Origin: Methanolinea sp. UBA473
GTDB lineage: Archaea > Halobacteriota > Methanomicrobia > Methanomicrobiales > Methanospirillaceae
DNA: 5,888 bases
Direction: 5' to 3'
Assembly (NCBI GenBank): GCA_002509495.1
Contig: DAEV01000104.1
Span: forward strand, 1 to 5,888
The position numbers and the translations under genes are program-made. Of the stretch, positions 1 to 5,679 are shown one piece after another. Position 1 is the stretch's first letter. Each line of letters starts with the position of its first letter. Below the pieces are notes generated by a model, which had not been told where the DNA came from, ran no database searches, and worked only from the letters and a program-made list of their open reading frames with translations.

Positions 1-19
1 TAGCCGATCTTTGGACACA

Positions 20-66
20 ATCAATCTTTTAATCCGGAATAACCAATAGATCGTAGGATTTAAGAG
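20..66 (+). promoter_or_regulatory. Candidate promoter region of the DAC fusion gene
   Basis: The 94 bases before the gene are more A/T-rich than the coding DNA. Two TATA-like stretches are visible: CTTTTAAT at 26-33, predicting a start near 57 and a leader of about 38 nt that would contain the GAGG ribosome-binding element at 82-85, and GATTTAAG at 57-64, predicting an almost leaderless transcript. Neither is a strong match to the archaeal TTTATATA consensus. Confidence 0.25.
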
Positions 67-94
67 GGACTTCCTGCGGACGAGGCCAGGATTC

Positions 95-1762
95 ATGATC
101 ACCGTTCTTCTCGTACACGACAACACCGAGGTCATCGACAACACACGGGCTTACCTGGAGAAGATGGGGGAGATACGGGTGGATGTCGTCCCTTCGACCA
201 AGCAGGCCCTGGAGACCCTCAAGCGAAGGACCTACGATATCATCATCTCTTACTACCGCCTGCCGGAAGTCGACGGGATCGAGTTCCTCGCCGATATGAC
301 GGGGATCGAGCTCCTCCGGGTGTTGAAGAGCCAGGGGAACGCGACACCGTTCATCCTCTACCACTGGAAGGATCGTGAAACGCTCGTGCTGGAGGATATG
401 AACTCAGCGGTCGAGACCGCACTGCAGAGGGGCGGGTCCCGGTCCCCTGTCCCCGAGATGCGGGACATGATCTACCAGGCGGTGCTCCGGAAAAAGGCGG
501 AACGGGACCAGAACCTCCGGTGCGAACTCCTTTCCACCATCCTCTCCGCCACCCCGCTCTGGGTCTGCCAGCTGAAGAACGGATCCTTCGAGTGGGTGAA
601 CCCCGTGATGAGCCAGGGCCTAGGGTACGAGGACGGGTTCCTTACCGGGAAGAACGCGGCGATCGTCTTTCCCGGCAGGGAGGAGTACGATCACACCATG
701 CGGGAGATGGCGCTCCGCACCGACGGCCTGGGCTGGGGCCGGACCGATTCCCGGATGAAAAGGAAGGACGGGACGATGGTCCCCTGCCGCCTGCGCATCC
801 GTCTCCTGGACCCAAAGGATCCCGCCCGGGGCCAGGTCATGGCCTGCGAAGACCTGACCGACCAGGTGAAACTCCAGGAGGCCATCAAGGAGAGCGATCT
901 CCGGTACCGCGAGTTCCTGAACAACTCCGCGAGCCTCATCATGAAACTCGACACAGAGGGGAATGTCACGTTCTTCAATAAGAACGCACAGGCGTTTTTC
1001 GGATATTCAGAGGCCGAAATCACGGGAAAATCCCTTGTGGAGACGATCATCCCGCTCCGGGCGGGCAGGAACGCCGGAGGCTTTGTCCCGGACATGGCCC
1101 TCAACACCGACGGCACGTCGCTCCGCATCAACGAGATGGTCCTCCGCGACGGCGAACAGGTCTGGGTGGCCTGGACGAATACGTCCATTCGCGACCCGGA
1201 CGGTCACATATCCGAGTATGTCTGCATCGGCCACGATATCACCGACCACACCCACCGGGACAGGAGGCGGATCAGCACCGCCCTGTGGCGGGACAAGGTC
1301 ATCTCCGGAACCGATGTAAAAGAAGAGGTCTTCGAGGCGGTGCTGAACCTTGGCCTGGAGATCTCCAAGGAAGGCCGCGAAGGCCATCAGATCGGCACCG
1401 CATTCGTGATCGGGGACATCGAGAACGTCTTAAAAGAGTCGAGGCAGCTCGTCATCAACCCATTCCGGGGTGAAGAACTCCTCATCACCAACCACGAGAT
1501 CAAGGAGATGGTCAAGGAGTTCACCCTTCTCGACGGGGCGTTCCTGGTCCGGGGCGACGGGCGGATCCATGCTGCGGGGAGCCAGATCACCACCGATACG
1601 AGCAAAGTGAGCATTCCCCAGGGGCTCGGGACACGGCACCGATCGGTGGCGGCCATCACGCTCGCGACAAAAGCCGTCGGGATCGTCGTATCCCAGAGCG
1701 GGGGCAGGGTCTCCATCTTCCGGAACGGCCAGGTTCTGCAGGAGATCTCACCGGGCGGCTGA
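95..1762 (+). CDS. Degenerate receiver-PAS-PAS-diadenylate cyclase (DAC) fusion protein
   Basis: Predicted cytosolic sensor enzyme making cyclic di-AMP from two ATP. Residues 1-135 form a receiver fold, but the phospho-acceptor position is Tyr53 (ISYYRLP where ISDYQMP is usual), the acidic pair is His8-Asp9, the Thr position is His90 and the Lys position is Arg112, so phosphorylation is unlikely. Two PAS domains follow at about 141-265 and 268-390 (second: FNKNAQAFFGYSEAEITGKS). Residues about 408-552 match a DisA_N/DAC domain: GTAFVIGDIENVLKESR, INPF, the DGA motif at 480-482, GLGTRHR at 510-516 and a SIFRNG strand. The DGA and RHR residues that bind ATP and metal in DisA/CdaA are kept, so activity is predicted. 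Archaeal DacZ instead pairs DAC with a pyruvate-kinase-C-like region. There are no membrane segments. ATG 95 begins exactly at receiver strand 1, with GAGG nine bases upstream and an in-frame stop at 47. The DAC assignment is firm; the sensed signal is unknown. Confidence 0.93.
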   Translation: MITVLLVHDNTEVIDNTRAYLEKMGEIRVDVVPSTKQALETLKRRTYDIIISYYRLPEVDGIEFLADMTGIELLRVLKSQGNATPFILYHWKDRETLVLEDMNSAVETALQRGGSRSPVPEMRDMIYQAVLRKKAERDQNLRCELLSTILSATPLWVCQLKNGSFEWVNPVMSQGLGYEDGFLTGKNAAIVFPGREEYDHTMREMALRTDGLGWGRTDSRMKRKDGTMVPCRLRIRLLDPKDPARGQVMACEDLTDQVKLQEAIKESDLRYREFLNNSASLIMKLDTEGNVTFFNKNAQAFFGYSEAEITGKSLVETIIPLRAGRNAGGFVPDMALNTDGTSLRINEMVLRDGEQVWVAWTNTSIRDPDGHISEYVCIGHDITDHTHRDRRRISTALWRDKVISGTDVKEEVFEAVLNLGLEISKEGREGHQIGTAFVIGDIENVLKESRQLVINPFRGEELLITNHEIKEMVKEFTLLDGAFLVRGDGRIHAAGSQITTDTSKVSIPQGLGTRHRSVAAITLATKAVGIVVSQSGGRVSIFRNGQVLQEISPGG

Positions 1763-1779
1763 ACCTGTGTTCCCCTAGT

Positions 1780-2862
1780 TCACCGGGAAGGTCTGGAGGG
1801 TGCCCGGCATTCCGGGTGGATCTTCCCCCTCGTTTCCGTTCGCCACATCCCCTGAGGCACCCGGATCTTAAACCTCGCCCCTTCCCCCGGCATGCTGTTC
1901 TCAGTGAGGGATGCGCCGGTGATGGAGAGGATCTCCCCGGCAAGCCAGAGACCGTACCCGGCATTCTTTCCATGGCCCCTCTCGAAGAGCATGGCCCTCT
2001 CGTCCGGCGGAATCCCGTTTCCGTCATCCTCGCAGGTGATGACAAGATCCCCTCCGTCCTGCCGGGCGGAGTGCGTGATCCGGGTCAGGCCGCCTCCATG
2101 CACCAGGGCGTTCTCCATCAGGGTATAGAATACTCTCTCGGCCAGGGGATTGACAAAGATCTCGATGCCGCCGATCTCCGATTCGATCGCGACTTTACCG
2201 GGCTTGAGAGGTCTTTTTGCAGACTCGATCAGGGTTGAGACGGGGAACCACCCGGGGACCACGAGACCCATGTCCTGGAATTCGCGGGTGAACTCGGTGA
2301 GGTGCTGGATGAGGGTCCCGGCGGTCTCTTCCCTTTCAAGGAAGTCCCTGAGCCTGGGGTCATCGATGAAGTCCTCCGAAAACTGGAGGAATCCTATCAG
2401 GATCGTCAGCTGGTTGAGGATATCGTGGCGGATGATGGCCAGGATCTCCCTCTGTTTCAGGCGGGAGTCCTCGGCCGTCCTTGCAACGAGATCCGCCTCG
2501 TACCGTTCCCGGACCTGTACCGTCAGTACCGCCCCGGACACGATCCCTGGTGAATCTTCGATCGGAATCGCCAGGCCCTCCAGGATGACCGCCGGACCCT
2601 CGTCCCGTGTCCAAGGGATCTCCTTCTTTCTCTGGTTCCCATCCGCCAGTGTATCCTTGAGGATCTCGCGTATTTCATCTGGAAATGGAAAAAGAGCCTC
2701 TGCGACGGGCTTTCCTTCCATGTCCTCCATGGTCCTGCCCAGGAACGCGGCAAGGGTACGGTTGAGGTACAGGACCTGTCCGTTCCGGTCCGAAGCGCAG
2801 ACCATGGCGGGAAATGTGTCCAGGATCTCCCTGCAGAGGCGCCCCCGGTCGGTCCCATTCAC
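1780..2862 (-). CDS. Soluble PAS-domain sensor histidine kinase
   Basis: Predicted cytosolic two-component kinase of 360 residues that autophosphorylates on His146. An N-terminal PAS domain (about 10-115; LDTFPAMVCASDRNGQVLYL, then AFLGRTMEDMEGKP) is followed by a linker helix. The dimerisation/phospho-acceptor region has its H-box at RHDILNQLTILIGFLQFSED (about 145-164), a form common in methanogen kinases. The ATPase domain shows an N-box at MENALVHGG (249-257), DDGNGIPPDE (279-288) and GYGLWLAGE (302-310). No membrane segment is present. The frame opens at GTG, with an in-frame TAA seven codons upstream; the first ATG (Met20) would cut into the PAS domain, so GTG is the best start. The ribosome site is poor (AGGGA only 3 nt away). 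The gene ends 17 bp from the convergent cyclase gene. No phosphorylatable receiver gene is in the window, so its partner is unknown. Confidence 0.9.
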   Translation of the reverse strand: MNGTDRGRLCREILDTFPAMVCASDRNGQVLYLNRTLAAFLGRTMEDMEGKPVAEALFPFPDEIREILKDTLADGNQRKKEIPWTRDEGPAVILEGLAIPIEDSPGIVSGAVLTVQVRERYEADLVARTAEDSRLKQREILAIIRHDILNQLTILIGFLQFSEDFIDDPRLRDFLEREETAGTLIQHLTEFTREFQDMGLVVPGWFPVSTLIESAKRPLKPGKVAIESEIGGIEIFVNPLAERVFYTLMENALVHGGGLTRITHSARQDGGDLVITCEDDGNGIPPDERAMLFERGHGKNAGYGLWLAGEILSITGASLTENSMPGEGARFKIRVPQGMWRTETRGKIHPECRAPSRPSR

Positions 2863-2885
2863 TTCCCTGTTCGTGGTATTACCCC

Positions 2886-2893
2886 CTTAAAGA
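2886..2893 (-). promoter_or_regulatory. Possible TATA-like box for the histidine kinase gene
   Basis: On the minus strand CTCTTTAAGG lies about 27 nt before the GTG start. If it is a TATA box, transcription would begin at or next to the GTG and the message would be leaderless, which would fit the weak ribosome-binding site. A second candidate is the T-rich tract at 2941-2950, which would give a leader of about 55 nt. Both are weak. Confidence 0.2.
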
Positions 2894-2942
2894 GATACGC
2901 CCCGTTGCCGTATCCAGTAATGAAGTATCCCCGAAGTCCTTT

Positions 2943-2973
2943 AAAAAATCGCCGATCGAATGGCTATCCGGCG
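2943..2973 (-). terminator. Candidate thiD terminator: hairpin plus T6 tract
   Basis: Reading the minus strand just after the thiD stop codon, CGCCG (2973-2969) can pair with CGGCG (2954-2950) across a 14-nt loop, followed at once by A and TTTTTT (2948-2943). Oligo-T runs terminate archaeal transcription, with or without a hairpin. The same T-rich tract reads TTTTTTAAAGG and could serve as a TATA-like box for the kinase gene downstream. Confidence 0.4.
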
Positions 2974-2976
2974 GGA

Positions 2977-3768
2977 TCACTCTGGCGTTCCGCTCCTGCA
3001 GGGCGGATCGAGGAGATGGACTCCCGTCGGACCCCGGATGGCGTTCCGGACGAGGTCGTTCATGTAGCTCTTTGCCCTGCCGAAGGCTTCGGGTACGGAG
3101 CACTGGTGGGCCAGGAATGCGCAGAGGGCTGCAGAGAAACAGCAGCCGGCTCCGTGAACCCTGCAGCGGTAACGCGGGGTCGCGATGAGCCATTCCCGGT
3201 CTCCTGACAGGAGGAGATCGGTTGCCTCGGCTCCCCGGAGGTGGCCGCCTTTCACGAGCACGAACTCGGGGCCGAGCGCGAGGATCTCCCTCCCGGCCCT
3301 CCTTGCATCCTCCAGGGTGCTGATACGGCCGGTACCGGCAAGGATCTCCGCCTCCGGGATATTGGGGGTCACCACCGTGGCCCTGGGCAGGAGGATCTCT
3401 ACGAGGTCCCCCTCTGCTTCCTCCGCAAGCAGGCGATGTCCGCTGGTGGAGATCATCACCGGGTCGAGCACAAGGGGGATTGATTCGGGAAGACTGGACG
3501 CGACTGCACGGATGGTCCCGCTGTCTGCAAGCATCCCCGTCTTGAACGCACGGATCTCGAACTCGTCGCACAGGGTGGAGATCTGAAGCGCCACCATCGC
3601 GGGCCCTGCCGTGATCGCCCCCCGCACCTCGCGGGTGTTCTGGGCGGTGATGGCCGTGATCGCCGAAAGCCCCCATACTCCCAGGGCATGGAACGTCTTT
3701 AAGTCCGCCTGGACCCCCGCTCCACCCCCGGAATCCGATCCTGCCACGGTGCATGCACAGGGCGGCAT
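2977..3768 (-). CDS. thiD: Hydroxymethylpyrimidine/phosphomethylpyrimidine kinase ThiD
   Basis: Cytosolic ribokinase-fold enzyme that phosphorylates 4-amino-5-hydroxymethyl-2-methylpyrimidine, and then its monophosphate, to HMP-PP for thiamine synthesis. Family signatures in order: AGSDSGGGAGVQADLKTF (9-26), TAQNT with the Gln43 expected to contact HMP (41-45), FKTGMLAD (75-82), VLDPVMISTSGHRLL (100-114), TPNIPEAEIL (134-143), VLVKGGH (170-176) and the anion-hole loop HGAGCCFSAALCA (205-217), where GTGC is the commoner form. The chosen start gives 263 residues, normal for stand-alone ThiD; no C-terminal ThiN (thiamine-phosphate synthase) domain is present, unlike many archaeal ThiDN fusions. 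I chose ATG 3768 because GGAGAGGG lies just upstream and family proteins begin a few residues before AGSDSGGG. An in-frame ATG at 3780 and a longer frame to 3840 are less likely. No riboswitch was recognised upstream. Confidence 0.95.
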   Translation of the reverse strand: MPPCACTVAGSDSGGGAGVQADLKTFHALGVWGLSAITAITAQNTREVRGAITAGPAMVALQISTLCDEFEIRAFKTGMLADSGTIRAVASSLPESIPLVLDPVMISTSGHRLLAEEAEGDLVEILLPRATVVTPNIPEAEILAGTGRISTLEDARRAGREILALGPEFVLVKGGHLRGAEATDLLLSGDREWLIATPRYRCRVHGAGCCFSAALCAFLAHQCSVPEAFGRAKSYMNDLVRNAIRGPTGVHLLDPPCRSGTPE

Positions 3769-3770
3769 TT

Positions 3771-3778
3771 CCCTCTCC
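3771..3778 (-). promoter_or_regulatory. Ribosome-binding site deciding the thiD start
   Basis: On the minus strand GGAGAGGG precedes ATG 3768 by two bases after the last G, and its GGAG core by six. It overlaps the alternative ATG at 3780, which has no such element upstream. This favours the 263-residue form of ThiD. Confidence 0.5.
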
Positions 3779-3805
3779 ATGTGGAGGCATAGGGGACCGC
3801 CCGAT

Positions 3806-3820
3806 GGATAAACCTTTCCC
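3806..3820 (-). promoter_or_regulatory. Candidate TATA/BRE promoter of thiD
   Basis: The minus strand reads GGGGAAAGGTTTATCC: a purine-rich BRE-like GGAAAG followed by a TTTATC TATA-like core (3812-3807). The expected start, about 27 nt downstream, falls near 3783. That is a short leader of about 15 nt to ATG 3768, or nearly leaderless for ATG 3780. It is the best-looking archaeal promoter in the window, still predicted by eye only. Confidence 0.4.
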
Positions 3821-3836
3821 CGTTTGCAGGATGAGA

Positions 3837-3846
3837 GCATTTATTG
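3837..3846 (+). promoter_or_regulatory. Candidate TATA-like box of the TPR gene
   Basis: GCATTTATTG in the divergent region between thiD and the TPR gene has a TTTAT core. The predicted start, near 3868, would give a leader of about 35 nt that includes the strong ribosome-binding site at 3885-3893. Confidence 0.35.
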
Positions 3847-3884
3847 ATGCACCGGGATCACTGATCTCCAGTGCTTTCAGGGCA

Positions 3885-3893
3885 GGGGAGGTG
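3885..3893 (+). promoter_or_regulatory. Ribosome-binding site fixing the TPR gene start
   Basis: GGGGAGGTG, an excellent match to the archaeal anti-Shine-Dalgarno, ends nine bases before ATG 3903. It shows that the real start is 3903 and not the upstream in-frame ATG codons, which would overlap the 5' end of thiD on the other strand. Confidence 0.7.
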
Positions 3894-3902
3894 TGTTCCG
3901 CA

Positions 3903-4877
3903 ATGCCTGGAGAAACCATCGACACATCAGGGGAGTTCGGGACCGGCCAGGATTCCGCCGAAGTCTTCACTGCCGAGGGGATCCGCCTCTCGCGCCAGGG
4001 GAGGTTCCGCGACGCCCTCAGGTGGTTCTCCCGCGCCCTTCAGGAGAAACCCGAATATCCACCTGCCCTGGTGGCAAAGGGCTTTGCACTTGGGAAAATG
4101 GGGAAGTACGAGGAAGAGATCGAGACCTGTGACAGGGCGCTTGCCCTGGACCCGTCCCTCCTCGATGCATGGATCGCCCGCGGATTCGCCCTCGGGAAAC
4201 TATCCAGGTTTCCGGAGAAGATTGCCTGCCTTGACCGTGCGCTGGAGATCGATCCCAACTGTTCCAGGGCCTGGAACGCGCGGGGACATGCCTTCGGGGA
4301 ACTCGGGGCGTACGCGGAGGAGGTGGCCTGCAGCGAAAAAGCGCTCTCGATCCGCCCCCGATACCTGAACGCCTGGGTAAACCTGGGATATGCGCTTCTC
4401 AAACTGAAGCACTACAGGGAAGCCCGGATCGCGTTTGTCCGGGCCCTCCAGATTTATCCTGGCCATACCGCTGCCTGGACCAACCTGGGTATCACCCACT
4501 GCCACCTCGGGGAATACACGCTTGCAATCTCCTGTTTGCGGGAGGCCGAGCGCCTGCGCCCGCATGCAGGCAGCCGGGCACTGTACTGGAAAGGACTGGC
4601 CCTCTCGCAGACAGGGCACCACGCTGAGGCGATCCCCTGCCTGGAAAAGGTGGTGGACGGGGAACCCCGCCTTGCCGAGGCCTGGATCCTCCTCTCCAAC
4701 TCCCACTTCCTGCTGGGGCACATGGAGGACTCGGTGCGGTGTTTCATGGTGGCCTACGGGATCGACAAGAAAGACCTCCGCGATTGCGTGGTCAGGGGCG
4801 TGACCCTCCTCCGGGAAGGAAGGCGGGAGGATGCGATGCAATGCCTCTCCCAGGCCATCGGAATCCTTCGCAGATAG
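3903..4877 (+). CDS. Tetratricopeptide repeat (TPR) protein
   Basis: A 324-residue protein composed almost entirely of TPR repeats. After about 19 divergent residues, repeats follow a strict 34-residue period (one of 35), starting near residues 20, 54, 88, 122, 156, 190, 224, 259 and a last partial one near 293. Typical units are AWIARGFALGKLSRFPEKIA and AWNARGHAFGELGAYAEEVA, with DP or RP at the turns (ALALDPSLLDAW, ALEIDPNCSRAW). TPR arrays form a right-handed superhelix that binds proteins; no enzymatic domain, signal peptide or membrane segment is seen, so a cytosolic scaffold or adaptor role is inferred and the partner is unknown. The frame stays open upstream into thiD, but ATG 3903 with GGGGAGGTG is clearly the start. 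It is transcribed divergently from thiD. Large families of such proteins are common in methanogens. Confidence 0.9.
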   Translation: MPGETIDTSGEFGTGQDSAEVFTAEGIRLSRQGRFRDALRWFSRALQEKPEYPPALVAKGFALGKMGKYEEEIETCDRALALDPSLLDAWIARGFALGKLSRFPEKIACLDRALEIDPNCSRAWNARGHAFGELGAYAEEVACSEKALSIRPRYLNAWVNLGYALLKLKHYREARIAFVRALQIYPGHTAAWTNLGITHCHLGEYTLAISCLREAERLRPHAGSRALYWKGLALSQTGHHAEAIPCLEKVVDGEPRLAEAWILLSNSHFLLGHMEDSVRCFMVAYGIDKKDLRDCVVRGVTLLREGRREDAMQCLSQAIGILRR

Positions 4878-4890
4878 GTGACAGGCATGG

Positions 4891-4945
4891 GAGGGGGCGA
4901 ACCCCTCGCGTGAATCCTCCGATCCAGGCGCAACAAGCGTTATTT
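4891..4945 (+). terminator. Candidate terminator region after the TPR gene
   Basis: A perfect 6-bp hairpin, GAGGGG (4891-4896) with CCCCTC (4902-4907) around a GCGAA loop, starts 14 bases after the stop codon. A T-rich stretch, TTATTTT, follows at 4940-4946 after a weak CGC/GCG pairing. The hairpin and the T-run are about 32 bases apart, so this is not a classic intrinsic terminator; in archaea the T-run alone may suffice. Confidence 0.35.
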
Positions 4946-5002
4946 TCCCAATGCACGGCGGAATGGTCCCGGAGCGGATGGTTTAAGTTCTCCGGAAACA
5001 AA

Positions 5003-5020
5003 TAGAAAAGGCAATTTATC
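5003..5020 (+). promoter_or_regulatory. Candidate TATA/BRE promoter for the zinc-ribbon gene or a leader RNA
   Basis: TAGAAAAGGCAATTTATC has a BRE-like AAAAGG and a TATA-like AATTTATC (5013-5020). The expected start is near 5043, which would leave a 5' leader of about 150 nt before ATG 5193, unusually long for an archaeal gene. Confidence 0.35.
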
Positions 5021-5152
5021 TGGATGGGAGCCACTGAATATGCACCCGGCAAGTCCCGGCCTTTGCACCTTCACGACGCTGCCGCCCAGGCGTGCGGTGA
5101 ATAGATAAGGTACCGTTATGCGGACCATCTCACTACAGCGCGATGAACGTCC

Positions 5153-5171
5153 GGGAATCCCCCGGATTCCC
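5153..5171 (+). repeat. Perfect 8-bp inverted repeat in the leader of the zinc-ribbon gene
   Basis: GGGAATCC (5153-5160) and GGATTCCC (5164-5171) pair perfectly around CCC. The repeat ends 21 bases before ATG 5193. It could be an RNA hairpin affecting translation, a terminator stem for a short upstream transcript (no T-run follows), or a dyad operator bound by a regulator. Confidence 0.6.
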
Positions 5172-5192
5172 CCATAAGAGACCGGATTTACC

Positions 5193-5666
5193 ATGACATC
5201 CCGTACCCATGCCGCCCATACCACATGCCCCGGCTGCCAGGAAGAGGTCTACCTGGACGAACTTGTGAAGGGGAGATGCCCGCTCTGCGGATGCACGCTG
5301 GACGACGCGGACGAGAACGAGGAAGTGGAGGACTTCCTGGAACGCGGCGACTTCTCATGGCTTTTCTTCAACTACTTCCTGTTCAAGCAGCTGACCGAGC
5401 AGGGCGCAAGCCCGCTCCGGGTGATGCAGCTCGTCTCCTCGTACGAGGAGGCCTGCATCAAGGACCCCCTGGTCCAGAGGGACACCCGGTTTGCCCTCGA
5501 AGTCCCCCTGACAGGGTGGGACCGGGTCCGCCCCAAGCGGTGCGCAGGCTGCCGCAGGATCTTTTTCTCAGGAGGAAAGAAGGTGATCTCCGGGGACCTG
5601 TCCGCTCCCGGGTTCTCAGTCTCCTACTATTGCGGATCCTGCGAAGAGAAGGGCAGAGTACCCTGA
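5193..5666 (+). CDS. Hypothetical protein with two zinc-ribbon-like modules
   Basis: A 157-residue protein I cannot name. The first module has Cys12-x2-Cys15 (CPGC) and Cys29-x2-Cys32 (CPLC, plus Cys34), a likely four-cysteine zinc ribbon. An acidic linker (DDADENEEVEDF, about 37-48) leads to an aromatic-rich segment, WLFFNYFLFKQL (56-67), and a helical region with SSYEEACIKDPLVQRDTRF. The second module has Cys117-x2-Cys120 (CAGC) and Cys147-x2-Cys150 (CGSC) flanking a strand-rich stretch. Such ribbons bind zinc and serve in nucleic-acid or protein contacts, but neither use can be assigned. There is no signal peptide; the aromatic segment is too short and too charged at its edges for a sure membrane helix. 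ATG 5193 is the only start after the in-frame TAA at 5175, but it lacks a clear ribosome-binding site. It has its own long upstream region and is probably monocistronic. Confidence 0.82.
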   Translation: MTSRTHAAHTTCPGCQEEVYLDELVKGRCPLCGCTLDDADENEEVEDFLERGDFSWLFFNYFLFKQLTEQGASPLRVMQLVSSYEEACIKDPLVQRDTRFALEVPLTGWDRVRPKRCAGCRRIFFSGGKKVISGDLSAPGFSVSYYCGSCEEKGRVP

Positions 5667-5679
5667 ACTCTTCACAACT

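Larger units (their letters stand above)
4878..5192. other. 315-bp stretch without a recognised gene
   Basis: Between the TPR and zinc-ribbon genes I see no convincing coding region or known RNA. It contains the hairpin/T-run after the TPR gene, a 6-bp inverted repeat CCGGAG (4969-4974) / CTCCGG (4990-4995), a TATA-like box near 5013-5020, two tiny ATG frames (5040-5108, 22 codons; 5118-5177, 19 codons) and a perfect 8-bp hairpin at 5153-5171. This is long for a plain promoter, so a structured leader or small RNA is possible. Confidence 0.5.

Noticed and set aside
520..981. 153-codon frame inside the cyclase gene
   Set aside because: Arg/Pro/Gly-rich out-of-frame product overlapping well-supported PAS coding sequence.
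1763..1779. Bidirectional terminator between the convergent genes
   Set aside because: Only 17 bases, with no stable stem and no T-run on either strand.
2150..2890. 246-codon plus-strand frame opposite the histidine kinase
   Set aside because: The product is Ser/Arg/Ile-rich with no domain signature, a typical antisense shadow of a kinase gene with clear H, N and G boxes.
3769..3840. TPP riboswitch upstream of thiD
   Set aside because: The gap to the predicted promoter is far too short for a TPP aptamer, and the conserved CTGAGA element is absent.
3753..3902. Upstream extension of the TPR gene by 50 codons
   Set aside because: It would overlap the 5' end and promoter of thiD, has no TPR-like sequence, and a strong ribosome-binding site marks ATG 3903.
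2879..3970. 363-codon minus-strand open frame covering the whole thiD gene
   Set aside because: It is in another frame over thiD. Its product is low-complexity Gly/Pro/Arg/His-rich and matches nothing, while the 2977-3768 frame carries all ThiD motifs. Long shadow frames are expected in GC-rich DNA.
4960..5000. Possible tRNA or C/D-box RNA in the gap
   Set aside because: There is one 6-bp stem with a 15-nt loop but no cloverleaf, no T-loop GTTCRA sequence and no paired C and D boxes at proper spacing.
5040..5108. 22-codon frame MHPASPGLCTFTT...
   Set aside because: Too short, no ribosome-binding site and no recognisable peptide; probably chance.
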